Below, piece after piece: positions 10,601-21,600 of a stretch of DNA of 64,000 bases; within the stretch, counting starts at the first letter, position 1, and every line of letters starts with the position of its first letter. Under the pieces are notes generated by a model. The model did not search any database. It worked only from the letters and a program-made list of their open reading frames with translations, and was not told the origin of the DNA. The stretch spans positions 2,258,404 to 2,322,403 of the forward strand of contig NW_003314278.1 in the NCBI RefSeq assembly GCF_000143415.4, read 5' to 3'. The translations under genes and the position numbers were made by a program. The DNA is from Selaginella moellendorffii (lineage: Eukaryota > Streptophyta > Lycopodiopsida > Selaginellales > Selaginellaceae).

Positions 10601-13024
10601 ATACGTCAGGCGCGGAAACTCTACTTTTCTGAACTTCGGCGCAGGTACATCTCGGTGATGATCTCGAAACGAACTAACTACATTACAGACACGCAGAAGC
10701 GAAGTCAAGAAAAATGGCAGCTTTGGAGGTCATCCGTTCCCTGGATTTTCCAAACAATCCTTTAGATGATATTATTGATCAGGTACTCCCGTCCGAAGCG
10801 TCTTAACGGAAGTCACTCTTTGTTTATTGTCTCAGCTCGGAGGTCCCGATTGTGTAGCCGAGATGACTGGACGTAGGGGAATGTTAGTCCGTGCCTCAAA
10901 TGGCAAAGGTGTCGTCTATCAAGCTCGAAATACGTAAGTCTGCTTAGCACTTTTGTATTTTGAACATATTTTGTTTTAGGAAGGATGTTCCGATTGAGAT
11001 GATAAACATGCACGAGAAGCAGCAGTTTATGGATGGGAAGAAACATATTGCCGTTATTTCTGAAGCTGCTTCGGCTGGTATATCTCTGCAAGCTGACCGT
11101 CGAGCAATCAATCAGGTTGGATTTTTGGACCGTGTCATTTCGTATAATCATCTGTTCCTGTAGCGTCGAAGAGTACACGTTACGCTAGAACTGCCATGGA
11201 GTGCCGATCGGGCGATTCAGCAGTTTGGCAGGACACATCGGTCGAATCAAGCTTCTGCTCCACAATACAGGTGTTTGAAATTATAGCTAACACGATTCTC
11301 ACATTGCGTTTTTCACAGGCTGCTCTTTACAAACCTTGGTGGAGAACGTCGATTTGCGTCCGTAGTGGCCAAGCGCTTGGAAACACTGGGCGCACTCACT
11401 CAGGGGGATCGTCGGTGTGTACATTTTGAAATTGAAACAGGTCTCTATTAACAATGCTTTTCACATCAGAGCTGGTCCGTCACTGAGTGCGTTTAATTAT
11501 GACAGCGCTTATGGGAAGAAAGCGTTATCTATGATGTACAAATCTGTCATGGAACAGGTATGAGTTTCTTTCAACTATTCAGTATTTTACTACTTTCTTT
11601 CAGGTCGATTTACCCGTGCTTCCACCTGGTTGCACTTCTGGTAACAAGGAGGTGGTGAGAAATTTTCTCATGGAAGCAAGGGCTGTGTTGCTAGCTGTGG
11701 GGATAATTCGTGACGCATTTCCAAGTGAGACTTTGTTATCTTAGATCTTGTTTTCTATAATTGCATCTATGGCAGTGGACTCCGAGGATAGGCGGCCATC
11801 TGGAAGAATCGCCGAGGGTGATATGCACGATGTAGCGCGCTTTCTGAACCGACTTCTAGGTGTTCCACCGGATGTGCAAAATTGGTACGACTGTTTCGTA
11901 TAATCACAGTTTTGAGGTTGGATATGCAGGCTATTTGAGTACTTCGTTACTATTTTTGACGAGCTCATTCACGATGCTCGCAAGGAGGGACAATTTGATT
12001 CCGGAATTGTTGATATCAAAGCAAGAGTTATTGAACTACAGGGCCTACCAAAGGTAAACTGTTCGCCGTGGTCATCGCACTTAGTATCTTTGGTGGTATT
12101 TATGCAGACAGTTCATGTTGACCGGATGTCAGGAGCTCCTACTACACATTCTGTGCTTTTGATTGACCGGGGTTTGACATTTGAGGTAAGGTTCTTTAAT
12201 TGCTGCATGTACCTAACCCTTTCTGATAGGCCGCATGTCTAGAGTTGGAGCGTGCGAGCGGCAAAGATAAATTCGCAGATAATGGATTTTACAAATCCAA
12301 GCGAGAATGGCTTGGTCGGATACACTTTCTGCTAGCAATTGAAAGGTAATTTAACTTTGGGGAGCTTGCATTGTTTCTGAAACACATGTCTAGGACGGGT
12401 CTACTGCCCCGTGCTTTTAAAATTCTTCGTCCTTCTACCGGGGAAGCCTTAAGGTAATTGCTGGTTTTGTTAAAGCTACTGAAGAGTTTATTGTAATGCA
12501 GAGAAATGCCATCTACAGAACTCTTTGCTAAGTATGAGAAAGTGAACCTCAACGATCAAGTAAAAGAAGGATGGATACAGGATTACACATTGTCTGCTCA
12601 ACAGGTAGCTATAAGAACAATACTCATAATTCTCAATGCTGTTATTTGGTTAGTGTACCCACGGACCACAATGCAAGCTTGGAGCTGCATGCACTGTCGG
12701 GAAACGCGTACAGGAAGTCCATATTCTCGGGGGTTTGATACTTCCCGTTTGGGGCAGCGTGGAAAACTCCCTTGCAAAGCAGGTACTTTGACACAATATT
12801 CAGAAGACTTTCAGACTCATTTGATCTGCAGGACCGAGCTGCTCACCGGAGATTGAGAGTCGCCCGGTTAGAAACGACATCCTCTGACAGGACGAGGGTC
12901 GTGGGCCTCCATATTCCAACTATTGCAATTAACGCCGTCTTAGAAGGTGTCTAACATTGTTTCAATGTTTAACGTATTGATTTTGTGCTTGTATTTTGCA
13001 GGCCTGGGATGGCTGCAAAACTAA
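7651..13024 (+). CDS. FGT1: Strawberry notch / FORGETTER1-like chromatin regulator (SNO helicase-like, PHD finger)
   Basis: About 32 exons with introns of roughly 45-60 bases splice in frame to 1,265 residues, close to Arabidopsis FORGETTER1. The N-terminus has a proline-rich stretch and two CxxC zinc-ribbon-like motifs ([13 protein letters not shown] and [13 protein letters not shown]). The SNO AAA/helicase-like domain shows a Walker A-type [11 protein letters not shown] (268-278) and a DECH motif at 380-383 across the exon 6/7 junction, then [23 protein letters not shown] finger (CNVC ... CALC ... HYQC ... CPPC) spans exons 15-16 at about 669-720. The second helicase-like half has [20 protein letters not shown] and [13 protein letters not shown]1 binds chromatin with nucleosome remodellers and supports heat-stress memory; animal SNO is a Notch and transcription co-regulator. 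First exon 7651-8163, last 13002-13024. No frame defect was found. Confidence 0.93.
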
Positions 13025-13990
13025 GCTTAAGGTACACAGGTCAAAGTTTTTGCTCTGACAGGAACATAGTTGTTGGACTCATTTGCCATAGAGCGCCTTA
13101 TTTGGTGGAGACATCGTACAGTGAAGTGCTAGAGTCAAATTCATCATCTCATATCCCATATGCCCCAACGTCTTTCTCCACACCATCATTCCCTTTGAGC
13201 GCCAAGTGAACAGTAGTGAAATTTACTTACAGATATTCCTCATCTTTCTTCTCCTTTAAAACTCAGGACATCTTCAGCTTCTCATCAGTGCCTTGGTTCA
13301 TCATCCAGGAGCACTCAATCACAGCATCAGTTACTGTGGTCACTAAACGCTGTGATCTATTGTTAAATAAGCGGATAGTTTTTCCAGAATTCCACGTCCA
13401 CATTCCCTTTGCTTGCCTCCACAAACTGTGATGTAATTGGCTTCCACCTTTCACATTCAGTTCCGTACTTCTCAAGCATGTCAACCCTGGAATGCCCAAT
13501 CCCCATGAGTGTCACGTAGGGTATCCGCAAGAGTACCATGCAGCATAGTCGAAATAGCTCTTTAGTGTGGACATGAGCATAATGCTTCCAGACATCACTG
13601 GTTGTGGGCCAAGACCCCAGTTTAGCCTTTTGGTTAACAGATCAAGGTGTATGTTCGCGCTCTTGATCTGTGATTGGTTATGATCGCAAGCCATGCCTAA
13701 ACCCTAATCTTTTCTCGAATAAGAATGTTCTTTGGATAAGTGAAAGCGTCCTGAATGTTGTACAACATGTCTTCTGGTTATGTCCTAAAGCACAGTCAGT
13801 TTGCTGTAGTTTGTTGTTTCTGGTACAAGGTTGATCATCAAAGTTCAATTGAAAACGAAGGGCCTGCAAGACATTGCGCAAGGAACTTACTGGGGAAAAG
13901 AAGTTCCGGAAGGTAATGTCAATTCAGTTATATAAGATTCCTATATAAGCACGCCCCAATAACTTTTTTTGAGCGTTCTTTGATCATCCA
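13025..13990 (-). pseudogene. Unidentified coding remnant downstream of the FGT1-like gene
   Basis: On the minus strand from about 13640 down to 13370 there is a protein-like frame (reading through PTTSDVWKHYAHVHTKELF, LMGIGHSRVDMLEKYGTE and FVEASKGNVDVEFWKN) that then meets a stop, with similar protein-like text continuing in other frames nearby. It has the look of a decayed gene or transposase fragment, but I do not recognise the family. The rest of the stretch is 3' sequence of the FGT1-like gene and shows nothing else. Confidence 0.3.
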
Positions 13991-13994
13991 AAAC

Positions 13995-14990
13995 TTAACT
14001 TAACAATAAAGGAAACTGCGAGAGTTTTCTTCTTTTCTTCAGTGGATTCCGGGGAATTTGTCTAAGTTGTCCATGGTCATGCCGTAATGCTTGTCTAGGT
14101 TGTAGCAGCCGTAAAACTTCGCTCGCGCCTCCTCCCGCCAACGACGCCGCCGCACCGGTCATGCCTACTGGAACGCCAAAAATGGTCGCCACCGTGGGCG
14201 TGCTTGCTGGAGCTCCACCTCCCGACGTCGCCGTCCCAAAGGGTGTGCTAATCGGCGGCGCCGTAAAGGAAGTGCTTGCTCCTCCGCCCAAAATCGGCGC
14301 CGCCGTTCCGCCAAAAATGGACGAGCTCCTCCTCTGCCAAAAATTGTCCGCATGAATGGGGTGCTTGCTTGCGCCGCTGGAGCTCCGGAAGTATTCGGTG
14401 TGAAGAGCAAGGGCGGGAAGGCTAGCGACGTTTTCTTGCTCTTGAGATGCGCCGCCACCTTTTCGAGCACCACGTCCGAATTGGAGCCGCTGTTCGTCCC
14501 CAGCACCAGCGCCAGGAGTTCGCCGACGTTGCTCTCCTTCTCCCGATCCATCATCAGCCCCTTAATCTCGCCCAGGAGCCTGTGATCCTCCACGCCCAAG
14601 TGGAGCTTCAGAGTCCTCTTGAGCATCTGGAAGCCATGGCCGCGTAGAAATCGATCCGGCTGGCAGCCCGGGAAGACGGTGTCCGGCTTGGATTCGTCCG
14701 CATGAATACGAAGATCCTCTCGTCCGGAGCCCACAGTCCATCGCTCATGTCCAAAACATCCGCCATCTTCACCGATCCCATGAACACAGCCTCCCAGATT
14801 GCCATCAGTTGTGCCTTGCGCCACCAAGCCAGTATTTAGATTGTAAACATCGTAGCCGAGCTTGTTGGCTATGGCGGCCACAAGCTGCTTGTTGCCACTT
14901 GCCTGGCAGCCGAAGACGAGGTAACTCCTCTTCTTCCTAATGTAATAATCCCGAGTTTGAATATTAATACAAGTTTTAGGGTGAAAGCCC
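13995..14990 (-). pseudogene. Decayed AAA-type ATPase (BCS1/AATP1-like)
   Basis: Read on the minus strand, the fragment keeps KKRSYLVFG then AAIANKLGYDVYNLN, equivalent to the start of the AAA module of plant BCS1-like (AATP1/HSR4) ATPases. The Walker A loop has decayed to GCQASGNKQ, so the GKS/T is gone. Walker B and much of the central module are missing. A DGLWAPDERIFVF segment survives in another frame. The C-terminal part (FQMLKRTLKLHLGVEDHRLL and DVVLEKVAAHLKSKK) matches the end of the family. It finishes in a low-complexity Gly/Ala/Pro tail. Loss of the nucleotide-binding loop plus frame changes mean it cannot encode a working ATPase. Confidence 0.75.
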
Positions 14991-15501
14991 AAAGTGGGTT
15001 CAATTAAAAGCTGCCACGTGTTAATTCCTGAATTGATGGAAGCAAAAGCTGGCCAAGGATCTAGAAGTGTTTGTGAGAAGGCTTTGATGGGAAGTGAAAA
15101 GCAAGTGGATGATGTAATGAAAAGTAACATTAGCACTATCAACAAGGAATCTTAAGAACAAAAAACTATAATCAAGAGCTCTTTCAACTGTACAAAAGTA
15201 CTTTAATAAGCTAGTGTTCAATGAAATAGTATAATCTATCCTTATTATACTTTTGGAACCTCTGGAATGTTGACACTTAGTTAACACGTGGCAGAAAATA
15301 AAATACATGGCACAGTTAATTCGTTTCTTTTGCACAGAAAAAAGAATGGAGAGCGCCTGCATTGTCCTTTGCTACTTTGGAGATTGACAAAGCATCCAGG
15401 TAGTGGAAGGATGACTTCAACAAGGACTTGAATCCTAACGTAATACTCATCCCAGCAAGCTTGAGGCCATACTTTGGCTTCCCAGTCTACTGCTTTGTAA
15501 A
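14991..15501. other. Intergenic, nothing identified
   Basis: AT-richer spacer between the ATPase remnant and the 3' end of the first PPR gene. No supported coding sequence or repeat. Confidence 0.35.
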
Positions 15502-17502
15502 TTATGGTAAGTTTGCTAGCTGCAAGTTCGATTGATCCTGTTTGGAATGCCGAATTCTTCGTTTGCCGAGCACAGAATAAGCATTTGCGAGCAAGACGTA
15601 GGCAGCTGCATTCTTGGGATCCAAATCTAGCAGGCTTCTCGCGGCGCCTTGTCCAAGCCGGAGATCATTGTAGCTCCTGCAAGCTCCCAGCAAGCACGTC
15701 CACTCCAAGGCGTCGGGAACGAAGGGCATGCTGTGGAGAAGATCTCTAGCTTCCGAAAGATATCCTGCCCTGCTCAGCAGATCGACCATGCAACAGTAGT
15801 GCTGCTTGGACGCCGCCAATCCATAGTCGAGCCTCATGGAGATGAACCAGCAGCGACCAAGGTAAACTTTCCCCCCGTGGCTGCAAGCCACGAACGCCGC
15901 CAGGAAGCAAACGTCGTCCGAGAAGTCGATCGAGTCGAAGAGCTCCAGAGCTGCGGCGTAGTGCCCCTTTTGGACGTAGACCACTAGCAGGATCGTCCAC
16001 GAGACAAGGCTCCGTTCCGGCATCTCATCAAACACTTTCTTCGTGGATTCCACTAATCCGGCATGGGCATATGCCGAGAGCATCACGTTCCACGACACTG
16101 AGCTCCTCAGTGGCATCTCGTTGAACGTTCTCACGGCCTCCTCAAGATGCCCGTTCTCGGCATATGCCGCGAGCATTGCCGTCCAGGATACCAAGCTGTG
16201 CTGTGGCATCTGGTCAAACGCGTGCTTGGATTCTTCGAGCCTTCCTCTGCGGGCATACGCGACGGTCAACGCGGTCAGCGAGACGAGATCGACACGCGGC
16301 ATGCGGTCAAAGAGATCCTCGGCTTCCCGCAGATGCCCGTTTTGGGCATACACTGCGAGCATAGCGTTCCACGAAACTACGTCTTTCTCGGGCATTTCGG
16401 AAAATATGCGCTTAGCACATTTCACATTCTCTTCATGGGCGTAGGCAGTCAGCATTGCACTCCACGAGACGAGGTTATGCTCGGGCATGACGTCAAAAAG
16501 CCTCTTAGCCTGCAGTATATGCCCGCTCGCGGCAAATGCCGACAGCATAGAGTTCCAAGAGAAGAGATTCCCGTATGGCATGGATTCGAATATCCGCCTG
16601 GCCTGCACGACAGCGCCGCATTGTCCGTAAGCGTGAAGCATTGCCGTCATGGCAACGAGATTATGCTGTGGCATCGAATCGAAGGTTCTTTTTGCCGCCT
16701 CCAAATGCCCAGTAGTGGCATATGATGATAGCATCGAAGTCCAGGTTACGATGTCTCTCTCCGACATTTCGTCAAACATTCTCTTGGCCGATTCGAGATC
16801 TCCACGCTGCGTGAAAACGTCCAAGATCGCCGTGGAGGAGACCCTCTCGTGTTCCGGCATCTGGTCAAAGATAAGCTCGGCTTGATCCAGATGCCCATGA
16901 CGAACATACACTGCGAGCATCTCGTTCCACGCAACCAGATCTCTCTGGGGCATGGAATCGAAGAAAATTCCAGATTCTAGCAACAAATCCTTGCACGAGT
17001 ACGCTGTGAGCATCGCGCTCCAGGACACTAGCGTTTTCTGCGGCATTGATTCGAAGACTCTCTTGGCCTCTTCCAGATGCCCCATGGCGGCATACGCCGA
17101 CAGCATCGCGTTCCAGGCGACGAGATCCCTCTGTGGCATTCCGTCAAAGAGCTCCCTGGCATGGATCCATCGCCCGTGCCTGGAGTTTGCCGCCAGCATC
17201 GTCGTCCAGGAGATCAAGCTCTTCCTCGGCATGGCATGGAAGATCGCCTCCGCCTCGGCGAGGCTCCCGTTCCTCGCGTAAGCGCACAGCATCAGGTCCC
17301 AGCTCATCGAGTTCTTGGCGACGATCCTGTCGAACACCGCCCTCGCGTTCTTGGGGCTCCCACACTTGCCGTGCATCTCGATCAGCTTGTTGGAGACGAA
17401 GGGATCGAGCCGGAGCGAGAAGGGGATGCGATCTTCGATGCTCCTGGCGGCGGGGGCTGTCCGGCAAGACCGGATGAGCGCAAGGCATTGCTCGCGATCC
17501 AT
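15502..17502 (-). CDS. PPR protein, PLS class with a long run of S-type repeats and an E-like end
   Basis: Intronless, 666 residues from the first in-frame ATG at 17502. After a short N-terminal region come about 15 back-to-back repeats of exactly 31 residues, each of the form (V/I)SW(N/T/S)xMLxAYA...AxxxFdxMPxxx(L/V). The end (LEWTCLLGACRSYND and LDPKNAAAYVLLANAYS) is the E1/E2 extension of plant PLS-type PPR proteins; there is no DYW deaminase domain. Such proteins bind single-stranded organellar RNA, one base per repeat, and E-type members usually specify C-to-U editing sites, recruiting a DYW protein in trans. Targeting to mitochondria or plastids is expected, but no clear transit peptide is seen. 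Only 89 bases separate it from the stop codon of the upstream ZIP gene. Confidence 0.9.
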   Translation of the reverse strand: MDREQCLALIRSCRTAPAARSIEDRIPFSLRLDPFVSNKLIEMHGKCGSPKNARAVFDRIVAKNSMSWDLMLCAYARNGSLAEAEAIFHAMPRKSLISWTTMLAANSRHGRWIHARELFDGMPQRDLVAWNAMLSAYAAMGHLEEAKRVFESMPQKTLVSWSAMLTAYSCKDLLLESGIFFDSMPQRDLVAWNEMLAVYVRHGHLDQAELIFDQMPEHERVSSTAILDVFTQRGDLESAKRMFDEMSERDIVTWTSMLSSYATTGHLEAAKRTFDSMPQHNLVAMTAMLHAYGQCGAVVQARRIFESMPYGNLFSWNSMLSAFAASGHILQAKRLFDVMPEHNLVSWSAMLTAYAHEENVKCAKRIFSEMPEKDVVSWNAMLAVYAQNGHLREAEDLFDRMPRVDLVSLTALTVAYARRGRLEESKHAFDQMPQHSLVSWTAMLAAYAENGHLEEAVRTFNEMPLRSSVSWNVMLSAYAHAGLVESTKKVFDEMPERSLVSWTILLVVYVQKGHYAAALELFDSIDFSDDVCFLAAFVACSHGGKVYLGRCWFISMRLDYGLAASKQHYCCMVDLLSRAGYLSEARDLLHSMPFVPDALEWTCLLGACRSYNDLRLGQGAARSLLDLDPKNAAAYVLLANAYSVLGKRRIRHSKQDQSNLQLANLP

Positions 17503-17591
17503 CCATCGAGAAGAGACGCGCAAGAGGATGATCCTAAATCTCAGCCGTTGGATAAAAGAATATCCGGTCCCTTTGAATCTCAGCCGTGGAT

Positions 17592-19031
17592 CTACACCCA
17601 GAAGGCGAGTAATGACATTAAGGTAGCTCCAGTGAAGAGCGAGAGCAACGACAGCGTTTGCAGCCTGTGGTCACACCTCATTCTTTTGCTGAGAAAATCC
17701 GCTGCGATGAGATTTACAAGCGCCATGTACACTAGAATCCCCGCTGACACCGAGTAGAACACCCCCTCCACCACCAAAGCTTTTACGCTTTTTGGATTGT
17801 ACACTTCCGAGATCCCAATTCCAATGGCTATTCCACCCGGAGTCGTGATCGCGAAGAACACTGCCATGATTACCACGGACAGCGGCTTGAAACCGGCCTG
17901 TGGAGTTCTGGAATTTGAGAAAACCCAGCTTGAGGGAAGAAAGGGAGATTTTACCTGAGAGATACATCCTCCAAGCGCAAATCCCTCGAAGAACTGGTGA
18001 AACGAGAGTGCCCCTAGGAGTGGCCTGATCGTGCATGGGCTTTGCGAAACACCCAGGGACAAGCCGATGATGATCGAGTGTGTTATGATACCGAGCTCCA
18101 GCACCTAGAAACTCTTCGAATCAATCTCAAGGAAACGGAAGGAAGCGAACGCAAACTTACTTGCGAGATGATGATATGCCGGATGCGAGCAAACTCGTCG
18201 TCCTCGTCACTGAAACTGGCAGAATGAGCGTGCCCGAGGTGCTCGAAACCGAGTTCCTTGCCGTGTAGTCCCTGAGGATGACTGTGACTGTGAGAGGCAG
18301 CGTGAGCGTGCATCCCAACAATGTGAAGCTTGGGTTGGGAGCCATTACTGTCGGCCCCTGCTTCCACGTCCAAGTCTTGGTCCTCCAGCGAGCTTGAACT
18401 TGCGTGCTTATGGTGCTTTCTCTCGAAAAACCCCGTGCTGAGAAGATCCACCACCAAAGTTGCCATGGCTGAAAACATCGCTATGAAGCCTCCAAACGGG
18501 AACCTCTTCCACGGTATCTCGGGCAGGCACTCGCTCTGGAGGACCAGCATCGCGTCGGGGAGGATGTGCACGAAGGCCGTCGCTAGAATCACTCCCGCCG
18601 CAAGAGCCTTGGCAATGAGGAAAAACCCACGGTCCGTCCTCAAGCACGTCAACCTCTTGCCGAGAAGTGGCAGAGCTACGCCCATAACGCCGGTTACCAG
18701 GATTGCCACCATCGCCAAGATCTTAAGGAACAGTGCCTCCCCTTCGTTCCGACAACCACCATCGCCATCACTCTCGCACATAGCCGCGGCTGCTGTTCTC
18801 ACTATACCTGGTTGGAATCGAAGAAAAAAGAAAGAAAAAGAAGTGAGTCCACGCACAGGTTTTCAAAGGCTAGTCTAAGGAACGCTCAGCGGGAATCCTA
18901 AAGCTTCGCGAGAGCGGCATAGCATAGCTTTAAGCAATTTCAGTACCTGCAGCGTCGAGAATTCTCTCCGGGAGATTTAGCAGGCAAGGCCCGAGCACTC
19001 GCAGCAAGATATTTGACGGAAGACTTATCAT
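17592..19031 (-). CDS. ZIP family zinc/iron transporter
   Basis: Four exons: 18947-19031, 18161-18807, 17955-18104 and 17592-17897, giving 395 residues in frame. ZIP transporters bring Zn2+, Fe2+ and related ions into the cytoplasm. The membrane segments include [20 protein letters not shown] and [17 protein letters not shown] long cytoplasmic loop after the third segment is very rich in His ([23 protein letters not shown]), the usual metal-binding loop. The signature fourth segment ([17 protein letters not shown], His253) and the fifth ([11 protein letters not shown], His280 and Glu284) carry the metal-coordinating residues. Exon 1 (28 codons) is inferred from an ATG, a good donor and matching phase; if wrong, translation starts at MCESD (18781). 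Confidence 0.9.
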
Positions 19032-19831
19032 TTTCTCCTCCCCTAAGTTAAATTTGTTCCTTGGAGAGCGACGCACACCTCTAAGCAGTCGCTACCAAAA
19101 AGACGTGAAAGTCTCACCTGATGTCATTACGCACCAAAGCGATCGGCCAATTCCTACCTGAGGAAGGGGAGAGACAAAGGGAAAAGGAAAAGGGAGAAGG
19201 GAGGTGTGAGAAAGAGCTTCCGCAATGGAGTCATTCTTCCTACCAGCGATCATCCCATCGCCGCCGCGATCCCTTCCTTCTTTCCCACTTCAATAATCCG
19301 CGCGCTGCACAGCATTCCTGGACTCGCAGCCCCCGGCGGCGTGAAAATTTCAAGAAGGAAGGCGCCGATTCTCCAAAGATTTACCTCGTCTGATCAAGCG
19401 CTGGCGCGCTCCAGCTGCGCAGCGAATCGCTCCGCTCTCTCTGGCAACGAGCGCATTGTAGCACACTTGGTTGCGTGCCCTCATTGTAGCGCGGCTTTAA
19501 ACTTTTAGAGCTCGGAAGGCCGCACGTCCACGCGCCGGCAGAATGTCGACACTCTCTCTTTTTATTTTTGGCTTGTACGGAATCACACTTATCCACTACT
19601 AATCTAACCCTCTCACCATACACAGTAGCAGCCTTGGAAGCTTTCGATCGCGGATTGGATTGTTCGCATCATCCTGTATGGAAAAAGGAGGAGCAAAACA
19701 AACAACTTAGCTCAGCCATGCGTTTGGAATCGATCGTACCTCGAAAGAAGGCCAAAGTTTTTGGAGGATGGATGGTACTACGAGCCTGTTCTTTCAGTGC
19801 CGACCCGTGATCGCAGGAAGAAGGAGATCAC
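19032..19831. other. Intergenic region upstream of the ZIP gene
   Basis: A purine-rich run occurs at about 19165-19215. A plus-strand open stretch near 19206-19508 lacks any recognisable domain and is probably chance. Nothing else is supported. Confidence 0.35.
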
Positions 19832-21541
19832 TCACTCGTGATGGCAGTCCTCGACGCTGAAGTCCTCGTACAGGAGCACTCCCTCTGACGAGTAGTGGAG
19901 GGAATAGTAGCAGCTGTCGCAGAAGAAGCAAGGATTTGACGGGGCGAGCTTGTCGTCGCGGACGATCTTCCTGGCCCGGTACACGGAGCAAATGCTGCAC
20001 TTGCGGTAGCGGAGGCGAGGGAGGAATCTGAGCACCGGATAAGTTGACGGACTCCGAGTATCGTCTTCATGGATCAATCTCATGTCTCGAATCACGAACA
20101 CATGCTTGCAATCGCCCTGTGAAGACAGACGTCCATTAAGTGAGGTGAAAGAAGAAAGAAAGTACTTGCCTGATGGCAGTAGAGGTACTTGGACCCCAGC
20201 TTAAAGTTGAGATCGCGAAAGTGCGTTTCTTCCATGCTCGCCTTTTTAAAAGAGGGAAGCTTTGAAAGCTTGCTCCTCGAGCGTCTCGTCTGTCGAGTAT
20301 CGTCTTGTTCCGCTATCCAGCTGATTATGTTTTCACTGTAATCGACGGCGTCAGGGTGTCGCATGTCATTGTAGAATACATCCTGTGCAGCAATGTCAGC
20401 TTGACAGACACCAAAAAAGAGTTTTAAACCATCGAACCTCTATAAGTAAGTATCCCGACGGAGATGCCACCCCCTTTTTTCTCGCCAGCTCGTCCGTCAG
20501 ACAATGGAGTTGATCCCTGAATTCACAAAGCGACTGTCTACCAAGAACAACCAGCTCTTGAATCTGTATTTTTCTCCGATGTTAGAACGACCAGAAAAGA
20601 GAGATGGCGACATACCTTCAAATTTGTCCCATTGTGGAAATCTATCGAGATTAAAACTTCAGCGCCAGGGGCTATTTCGTTGCCCTCAGTCAAAGATAAC
20701 GGCGAGGTTGGCTGCAGGAAAAGCGTAAGTACTTCGTTTACGTTTTGAAACTCGAATTTACCTCTTCTATCAGTGAAGTCACAAACCTCAATGGACCAGC
20801 AGTTCGAAGCCTTCTGCCGAAGCGTCTGGTATCACCTTGCGCTTGAGTTTCAGTCACACTGGAGAGAAAGAAGAAAGAGCAATCAGGACTTGCGCTGGAA
20901 CACTCAGAGAAATACTACCGGAGCGAATGCAGGGTGGCAGCCGCATTTGCCTTCGCTGTGTTTCGCTCCTCGATCAGCCTGTGAAGCATGCTTTCGACTT
21001 GAGGATCCTGAATTCATACCAAAGCATGAGAATACAAAAGAGAAGAAAACGAAAACGGTTACCGTTTGCAAGGTCGCTCTAGAGGGTCCATCACAAGGTC
21101 TCCCAGTTCTTGCACCTCTTCGTCTCCCCTCCGATTGTGCAAGTATACTGGCGTGGTTCGTGAGACAGATTTCTCGCTACGAAAAGGGGTGTAAAGGGGG
21201 AAGAAATCAAAAGAATGACTTACCGTAGACGTGTTCTCAACAGCTATGTTGATGAGATCGTCGGGGCTAAGAAACTTGAGATCGTCCACCCTTCAGGAAA
21301 ACAAAACACTCTGAGCACACGAGATTTCTTTCATCCTACCTTATTTGTTCATCCATTTCCATGCATTCGTCGCCAATCTCTGCTTCCAAAGCCTGGTAAG
21401 CGCCAGTCATGAGAAAAAAAAAAAATTAACACAAAGCGATCGCACCTCGAGCAGCGCTTTGCACGAGCTATGGTACTCGGCCACTGAGACCAGCGGCGAT
21501 TCGTAGCCTAAGACGTCGAGAGGGCCTCCGCGGGCACCCAT
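19832..21541 (-). CDS. snRNA-activating protein complex subunit 3 (SNAP50/SRD2-like)
   Basis: Ten exons (21446-21541, 21340-21392, 21224-21290, 21063-21176, 20919-21007, 20762-20858, 20616-20711, 20438-20563, 20170-20382, 19832-20116) splice to 411 residues. SNAPC binds the upstream element of snRNA promoters for Pol II and Pol III; the plant homologue is SRD2. Conserved blocks: VLGRQSLCEFRDQLHCLTDE, PSGYLLIEDVFYNDMR, FKLGSKYLYCHQGDCKHVFV, and the C-terminal zinc-binding module with CSIC and NPCFFCDSCYYSLHYSSEG, ending in VEDCHHE. The N-terminal exons are poorly conserved; exon 4 was chosen by phase and is the least certain. The intron after exon 9 has a GC donor (CAG|GCAAGT). Telo-boxes lie just upstream of the ATG, only 59 bases after the stop of the phosphatase gene. 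Confidence 0.88.
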
Positions 21542-21600
21542 TGCTCGCCAAAACCCTAATCACTGACTCAAGAACCCTAAAAACAGAGAAATGCTCTTTT

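Noticed and set aside
19206..19508. Plus-strand frame upstream of the ZIP gene
   Set aside because: The only good ATG frame ends after 23 codons and the longer frame lacks any domain.
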